Assembly: GCA_903813345.2 (NCBI GenBank)
Contig: CAIIXF020000006.1
Location: forward strand, 2,542,001-2,606,000
Length of the DNA stretch: 64,000 nucleotides
Reading direction: 5' to 3'
From: Owenia fusiformis
Taxonomy: Eukaryota > Annelida > Polychaeta > Sabellida > Oweniidae
The position numbers and the translations under genes were made by a program. The notes beneath the pieces are model-generated. The model did not search any database, was not told where the DNA came from, and was given only the letters and a program-made list of their open reading frames with translations. This document shows, piece after piece, positions 47,811 to 56,800 of this stretch; position 1 is the stretch's first letter; the number at the start of each line of letters is the position of its first letter.

Positions 47811-50800
47811 CTAAAAGTAAAAATAACTTCATTAGAACTATCCATTATTTTGTGCATTAATCTGCCTTGTGTATTTTAGTACACACGAAATGGCATTGTT
47901 GTTGATAGTTTTTGGATATCAAATTTTTGGATTTTATTGTGTTTGTGTTTTTCTCGTTTTGGAAATAGAAAAGTGCCTAATAGTGTTACCTCTCCATTGA
48001 CGTTGTGCAGAGTTGTTTTGATATTGGCGCCAACTCCAAATGTATTGTTATCTTGCATCTCGAAGTCATCACTACCAGCTGGTCGACTTCCACGGGCCCA
48101 GACCTAAAACACAAGTCAACATTAGTAGGAAAAATATTATTGAATGTCAGCATACATGTTAAATGGGTTATCAACACTGAACAATACATAGTTTTTAAAT
48201 AGTGAAAAATCAACAAAATACGGTTTTGGCCAACTAAAGTCCACAGAACAAACTATTCACTAACAACACTCCAACGCAAATCTATAAACAGAACTAAACA
48301 GGACCAGACACGTTTTAACAGGTCCAAACAAGTCCAGGCAAAACCAAACCACACTTTATAAGTACATGTTTATTGAAAAAGGTTGAGTATGGAACATATG
48401 ACTAAGTTAGACACATAAAGATGCCACCAAAAAGGAAGTAGGAGAAAATGATATTGATAGGGTATATGATTAGTACATGTTGTACAAGACCCGTAAGAGA
48501 CAAGTTTAAGAAACGTGCTTTTTATAAATGTCAGCTAAACATATACACAATTCAGCAATAGAAAACAATTTGACTCACAAATATGTATACGTAAGTGTAA
48601 GAGCATGCAATGTAAAACATGAGTATGGTTAATCAATATCCGAGAGTATGTGCTCATGGTGCTCCTTGGCTTTAAACCTTGCTTCACGTTGACTCTATGA
48701 ATTATTCACAACTAAAAACTATGTTGATGGTAAAATCTACCCAATGGTTGTCAAACATATGCTGGGTCGTTATGAAAACATCAAAATGCTGAAATCAAGA
48801 CAAGCTAAGGAAGCAGACAGTTAACCATGGGGTGCTCTACCTCATCATCATTCTCATTCCGTTCTACCTCATCTTGACCTTCATATAGGCTAGGGTCAAA
48901 TAACTGAGTTCCTGCGGGTGCACATCCCTTTGCCCAAATCTGTTGGCAGCGACAAAATAACACAACACGGGGTATCAATATGAATAAAACACAATAGAGA
49001 AGCAAATGAAGACACAATAGCCCAAAGAGATTGATACAGGGACCTTTTAGATATATGTTTGACATCATACCATTACTTTTTCGATTTTCGATTTGAATTT
49101 ACACGTGTTGCCCAACCTAATAGCTTCAGTTGATCTGCTATCAAAACCATAAGCTTAAACATGGAGAGTGTCAACATTTTAAGCCCGGAAAAAACATTTG
49201 TACCTTAATTGCTTTCTGTCCTGGTCGAGATGATATGACTGCTCCCTTGGGGAAGGTGAATTTGATCTCCTTCTTGGTATCCTCAAGGTATCGTTTGATG
49301 AACCAACCATCAAGGGGCTCGTCCTGAAAACAAAGGATTAAATACATTAGATAATTTACAGCTCGGTATAAGTAGTCCTATAGCCTAATGATGCGAATGA
49401 CAAGATGAATTTGGAGTCGATGAGCCGTATTTCACCTTGCCATGCAAATAATATCCCAAACTATCATAGCGTATTACTTATTCATCATTACGATAACATT
49501 TATAAACTAATGCATTGTACATACATGACTATTTCATCTGATATGCTTCCAGCTACCATCGAAGGTGAGCAGGAAGATAATCTTCAAGAGATTTAGAATT
49601 GACAAATTATACACATACATAAAGCTTACTAATCCTACTCGATAGCAGAGTTAAGGAATGAATATGATGGTATAAGCAGTAAAAGATGGATGGAGCATTG
49701 TGTCAGTACATGTACCAAATTTGAGCTGTCCATCCCGCCATTAAGAAACAAATATTCTAGATTCAATCCAATCAGGCACGTTTGTGGCACATTAGGAAGC
49801 TTTATTGTTTCTAATTTGACCACTTAACCCTCATATGCCACAAAGAGCTCATTTCACTAGATTATCAGGTTCTTAATTGTGCTAATTGCAAGTCAATTTT
49901 CCTAAACCATATGACCAAGTCCATGACATGGAAATACTATCGTCGAGGATTCGTCAAGCTAGGCTTTCGACGGCTATGTAAGTGTAGCTTCTTAGTGACA
50001 AATACCCAACAACAACATCCATAGTAGTTCAGGCCAATATGTTCCCAAATGGGACCACGAAGAAAAGTTAAATTTCATTTTAGAAGTTTACCACTCTATG
50101 TTATCAAGAGCATTTCCGCTCCCACATGAGAAAAGGTAAATGCCTAAATTGTGATTCATGAGATATGCAGTATTACACAAACAAACACACATAAGCACAA
50201 TGACAAGACATTGGTTACTATGATACATTAGACCCACATTTTGAAACCACAACTTACATCGAAAATGAGTCTACTGCCCAACTGTAACACATAACAAATC
50301 CACATAGTGAACATGGCATTCTAAATTAAGATACTTTCCCATACCCTGTCTCATGTGGGAAAAGAGATATTACAACACTTCAAACTGCATAGCATTGAGG
50401 CAAACTGGCTTTGTAGAAAAAATAAGCACTAAAAATTGTTTTGGTGCAAAAAATCTGCAAACATCTGCCTACAGAAGCGTGCTTATATATATATACGCAT
50501 AAACATGAGGTCATATATTCATTCAAGCGTCAAAACTGAGGTTCATTTTTTATAAATGTATGAATCCATCATTTTCACTTTGCAATGATGATCATGTAAC
50601 AAGGTTATATATACCTTCTTTCCTGTGTTTTCTAGGGCAACGTATTTGCCATCTGGGCTGCACTCGGAGATGGAGACTGGTCCCTTTGCACTCCTCTGAT
50701 ATGTTGTCTTGGCAGACATCTCTCCCTTAACGACCTGGCTAACCTTCATATCTATAATAGCCATTCAGATACATGTAAGTTTACAGGTATTTTGATAGAT

Positions 50801-53800
50801 TTTGTTATTAAAATATTTACATTGTTGTTTATATGTTATTGATATCACAATGGTCTTCTCAAAAATGTATAATACTTTTTCATTTCGTTAATTTTTTTAT
50901 GATGCTTAGTGTCACACAAGCACACATATTGAACTTTTTTTAACGCCACGTGTTCAAACTTATAGCGTTTTTACAGAATACATTTTTATACGGTCTATAC
51001 ACGTAGCTATACCACATTTCACATGCATAACGTAAGTATACAGAAAAAGTGTTAAAAATACGCTGAGGTTTAAAGATAAGTGTTGGAGTGCAATAGTGTG
51101 CAAACAATATAAAACATGTATCTGCAAAATATATAAAACGAAAACTAATTCAGGTAAACAACTCTACACTACTACATAAATATACCATTGCTCATTTTGC
51201 TATAATTCGCCCCTAACGAATTCCGATTTTAATGTTATCAGCAATATTTGGAATTGTCAAACCCTTTCAGCAATTTAAAAAAACATACAAAGAAAGGCTA
51301 CATCATTTATTTGTCTGAAGAATAGTTAGATAAGAATATTTATTGTGCAAATATTTGATTTCATTTGTTTAAATGTCGTTTGTTAGTTTGTTTACAAGCT
51401 TGGAAGCCAAAGCTTGGTTAGAATATCCGAGGCTAAACTCAAACAATGTCATGATCATCAAATTTTGCTAATCCCTGAAACTTGAGTGAAATGTGATTTC
51501 TATAAAATGTTGAGGGTGCAAAGTAATATGCCCAACTCCCGTATCCCCTTTATGTTTGTAATAATGACCATTGTGTTGTTTAGCGAGGGATACCACTACC
51601 CACCAACAGGCTTTTCATCTTTCTCAGTGGTAGTAATGGTTTTAGTAACAGTGGTGGTTTCAACCACTTTCTCTTTACTAGAAGAGGATGCTGATGAGAG
51701 TTGTTCGTTAATCATTTCCTGGCGACTTTGTTGTATGGAGCTATTTTGCTGGATCAATGACTCTACCACTTGTTTCAAGCCAAGCCTAAACGTGCAAACA
51801 CAACACCATGCTAAGATTAGAAGTCTACCACCAACTGATTGTTAAATTAAATTAAACATCAATGCTACACGTGCTACATGCTAGCTACATTCTAATTACA
51901 AAAATACCTAAAGTAAAAAATGAATAAAAAGCAACTAAAATGTTATGACTCCTCTAGCGTGTCTATGGGTTGTGATAAGTCGACGTTCTTCAGCCGGAAG
52001 AGCGCGTTTTTTCTAAACTAATAGAAACGTGAAATTCGAGGGGTGATCAATAAGTAATTGAAGCTTTTTTACACAGATGCTTGTAAAAAGCGTCCATTAC
52101 TTATTGATCACCACTCGTACAAGTTAAACTTTCAAGATTTTTAGGAGTGCAGTTGATCTAAAGAAGTTTGTGCAAAAATTCAAGTTTGTGTGGGGATTAT
52201 GTGATAATAAGCACATATTCAAAATGTGGAAGTGTAGATCATGTTTATGTGCAAGGCAAAACAACAGACTGGGGACAGTGTGCCCAAAAGAATTTTATTT
52301 TGGAAGATTGTTTTTCATAAACAATGTGTGCAAGGAGATCTATAAAGTAGCTGTTTAAAAGGACAAAAGATTTCGGAAAAGATTTTGTGGACAAAAAAAG
52401 GTATTCCAGGATGCCTTGATGTATTCTAGTTTGTATAATATAGGGGAGTGAGATATATTTAGAATATACTGCTCGTGTAGGGGATTCCGGAGAGGGATGG
52501 AGAATTCATAGGGTATCTTATGTAGTCGCGTGTGGGGATACATTTACTGACCTTCTTTTTCAATAGATACTTCTTTAGAATCAAAGGACTTCTCATAAAC
52601 AAATAAAGACCTTGTGTAAAACAAATAAAGGTATGAAAAGTGGGTAAAATGAAAAGAGATTAGTAAATGAAATTGTAACGTGGTTGGGGCAAACGTGCTT
52701 TAACCATGCAGCTCAAAGACTTCATGATATTATATATTATTCGTTAATTCTATAAAGTTCAAGAACTTTTTCGCATTAATGATTAGGGAATTATTCTAAT
52801 CATAAGGAAGATATATTTCTATTCTATATGAGCCAAATGTCGATGTTAATACTGCGATACTTTGTATATGATATCATACAGTCTTTAGCCCACTGTAATA
52901 TCCCAAATACAACACGTAGGTTAGTAAAATGCCCCGTTACCATCATCTCCAGCACTTTGAGATGTGTTAGTGACTGAACTGCTGCTTGATTCAATTTTCA
53001 TCTCTCTCTTAAATGAATATGAATCATCAACTATGCCCTTCAAAACCCTGTGGAAAACAACAATGCAAAAAGTGCTAACTATATGTAGTTTAATTAAACA
53101 ACAAAAGCAGAAACACAAGTTAATACGAATCTTTGCAAAAAGCAACAGAGTTCATCAACTCAACATGGTGGTGTCCTGATCTCTGAAAACGATAATCTAA
53201 CTACATCTACTCCAAATAGCATAATGTGTAGTTGTTAGTCTACTACAATGGCGTTGTTATAGTCGTTTTCACAATGCAGCAATAAAAACACATTCGAAGC
53301 ACAAAAGGCTATGACGTCAAGTTGGTTGGCGGCCATCTTGGTTCAAAGTACAAAACAAGATGCATGGTTCACAGCGCACACAGACGTCACGTGATCAGTT
53401 AGGTAAACACCACATACCATCATCATCATCGCCCTCTCCGTAACCAATTGACTGAGAATAGCCACTGGAGCTGGAATAGCCGCCGCCGCCGCCGCCTCCA
53501 CCACCGCTAACCATGAAACTTTCAACTAGAGTCTTCAGTCCACCCCTGTGCATATGAAAGACAACCAATCATGCACTTGGTTTATAATTCATGTTATATT
53601 AGTAGTTGAGTATCTTTACCATTACCCTTGTTCCTTATAATCTGCAGGGCATGCAATGTCAGTATGTATGTAAAGTAGAAAAATGATGTTGTCATAGACG
53701 TGTTAGACGACCATTCCATGTGATTGTTGATGTATGGTCGCTCTTGGTTCAAGGGCATCACCTAATATTGAAATGAGAAGGGACGAAGTACAAAGAAGAC

Positions 53801-56800
53801 AAGACACTACACTGAGCTATTCATTGATAGGTATATAGTGCACTCATTTCTGCAAGAGTCTTTGAGATTAAGCATGCATTTCAAGTATATCTACACCTTT
53901 CCAATGAATGCCAAAGGATATGCCATACAGCAACAACAATGTGATCCGATTGCGTTGATACAATTGCGAAACAAAGATGGTGTTGTGACTGTATGGCATG
54001 CCCATAACCAGATAGCTTTTTTATTAATACTGAATCAAAACCCGAATCAACCAATCACCATCACCGACACACACTATAGGGGGCCTTCCTGTTTTCACAT
54101 ACCAGTATCATAGTCAATTGAACTTTGTTCCTGCCCTGTAGTTATCCATTGCTCTACTACTTGTTTCAAACCGTGCCTAAATTCAAAGTATACATGGGAG
54201 AGAGCAACAAACATATAAAGCCAAACAACACAAACATTACTAAACTATATGACACATTCGAACATCATATAAATACTGTATATAATACAATTTTGTGATT
54301 AATAGACGAAAATATATTGGAATGTACACCAATCGTATTACAAATAGCTGAGATGTACGTATCATGTATATAAAACTCGTGGCTAGCAATATATCATAAT
54401 TGAACATTATTCAATTTTATTTTAAATTTCGGTATTGAGCTTACCTGTTCTCTTCACCCTCCAAGAGTTTCCTGTATGCAGCAATCTCGAGTTCCAGTGA
54501 GAGTTTGATATCCATGATATCTTGGAGTTCCTTCAACATGCCTTCCATCTCAGCTCTAAGTTTTACAAGCTCTGATTTCAGCTCGTTGCCCTCAATCTCC
54601 CATTCTCTCTGCTTCTCTTCGTATTCACGTCTCAATAGTTCAAGCTCCTTCTCGAGTTGGGCATTCTAGTGAACCAAAGAATAATTTATGAACATACAAG
54701 CTAAAGATAAAAGGAGGATTCCTCAGAATTCATATATGGACGTATATCTATCTCAATATAAAGATGAACCTTTAAATTTGATTTATATTTGGATTTACTC
54801 TCGATTACGACATTCTTAATTTGAGGCATTGCCAGAAAGTGGGATTATATTAATGGGGTTTTATATTTCTGGATTTATGTTAGATATTTTAAAATATAAT
54901 CTTCTTTGTATAAACATGTTTCTGATTCATATTTGGTATCTCAGATGAATAATCTACGTGTTTATAGTAATACGCTACAAATACATAAAATCAAAGTGAC
55001 TATTTCAGACAATTGTTCACCGAAGAATGAAACAAAATGACTAAGTCTATAGACACAATCAGATGAAACAATATCACACAACACACGTTGATCTGTTCAA
55101 ACAATGCTCATTTATAATATGTGCATAAACATGCATATAATTCGATATATCACAATATGAACCTGTGTTTAAATTTTCGATGTGTAAAGCATTGTCTTAA
55201 CATTGTAACGTGTGTGAGCTTCTAGGAAAATGAAATAAATAATAACAAAAATAATAAGTCTACGTGCCAATAGATGGTGGTTCATGAAAACGTAATCAAA
55301 TAACTTATGACATATACACAACCATAAAAATGTTACGTCAATCGAGTTACGAATGTCACATATCGTATATGTAATAAGTTATTCGTTCACAGTTATGGAA
55401 AACTGATGGCTAGATATCCACTAGAGATATATCAACTGTCTTCAATAGCACTCATGCATCCTCTACCATAAAAACTTCAAGCATTCTCTTTTTCCAGTCG
55501 AATGTAAAGCAACTACTTTGATGACATATGTTTTTGTTATATACATTCTTTAAAAAAGCGCCTTGTTGCCATTCCCTACCACATTCAAAGTTGTAAATGT
55601 TTACTAAGCAATATTCAGTAAGCAGTATCTAGCCTACCACACAGTCCAAATCGGAAATGCATCTAGGCAGATAACCATTTAATTATTCAAAGTTGCATTG
55701 GGACTGTGTAATAGACTTGATCTGTAGTGATTGTGTATAGCACACTGTGAAGTCATCGAGGTATATCAGCACCATAATGAAAAAAAATAAAATAAAACAA
55801 AAAACATAAATAAATAAATGGATAAAACGACACTCATGCTCATGCCCTGAATATACTTTTGCCATGCCATACTCAATAAGTGTTGACCCATCCATTTTGA
55901 TAACATGCAAATAAAAACAAAATGCTGAAATAAATGTTTCTATGGAGGATCTAAGTAATAGGCGTATTCCAAGACGTTCCCTTATGAAGGTCCTTAAATG
56001 TGTTAGTCTGGCATCCCTATAGCCTAAAGTGTTAAGAAGACTTGTTAGGCCAAGTCTTGCCGTTGAGCAAGCTCCACATGGTTGACGTTATATCGGGGCT
56101 ATAGATATCTAAACAAAATCGCAAATTGAAAAGTATAGTGAACTTCAACTCAAAGGAAAGTGTCACTTAGAATCAACAAGCCAATTTGTTACAGATATCA
56201 AAGCCTGGATCGCTGAATCAACCATTTTGTACTATTGTAAGATGTTCCGTTTCTATCCTAATCATCCACCATTCCGACCTGCCGGCATGCTCTCTTCGTG
56301 GTCACTACTTACTCGAACTTCAAAGTCAGCTAATTTTTGACGAAGATCGTTCAACTGAGTTCTTAGCCTCTTGCTTTCTTCCTTAGCATGTTCTGCTTCC
56401 ATACCTGTACGGGCTGATCCAGTGCGGAATTCTTGCACCTACACAATACAACATATAACAAAACAAATGAAACAAACCTTAATTAAAACAAGGGTGGCGT
56501 ACCACACGATCAGGTTGGATCAACTGACCAGAAACCATTGAAACAGAAATCTGTAAACCCCTGATGCCAGGCAATGAAGCTGGCAATATAGATATAACCT
56601 CTTAATCGGGGTGACCTCTACCTCTTTAGATTTTGTTCTGTTCAGTGTCACCAATTTGTCACGTGATACCCCATTGTCCTCCATCCATCATAGATGGATA
56701 CTTACTCTAATTTCTAAATCGGCAACACGTGCTCTTAATTCTTGAGTAGTTGATCTTAATCGTTTACTTTCTTCCTTAGAATGTTGAGCTTCCATACCTT

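Noticed and set aside
51486-51845. 119-codon plus-strand ORF
   Set aside because: It is the antisense shadow of linker exon E of IF gene 2.
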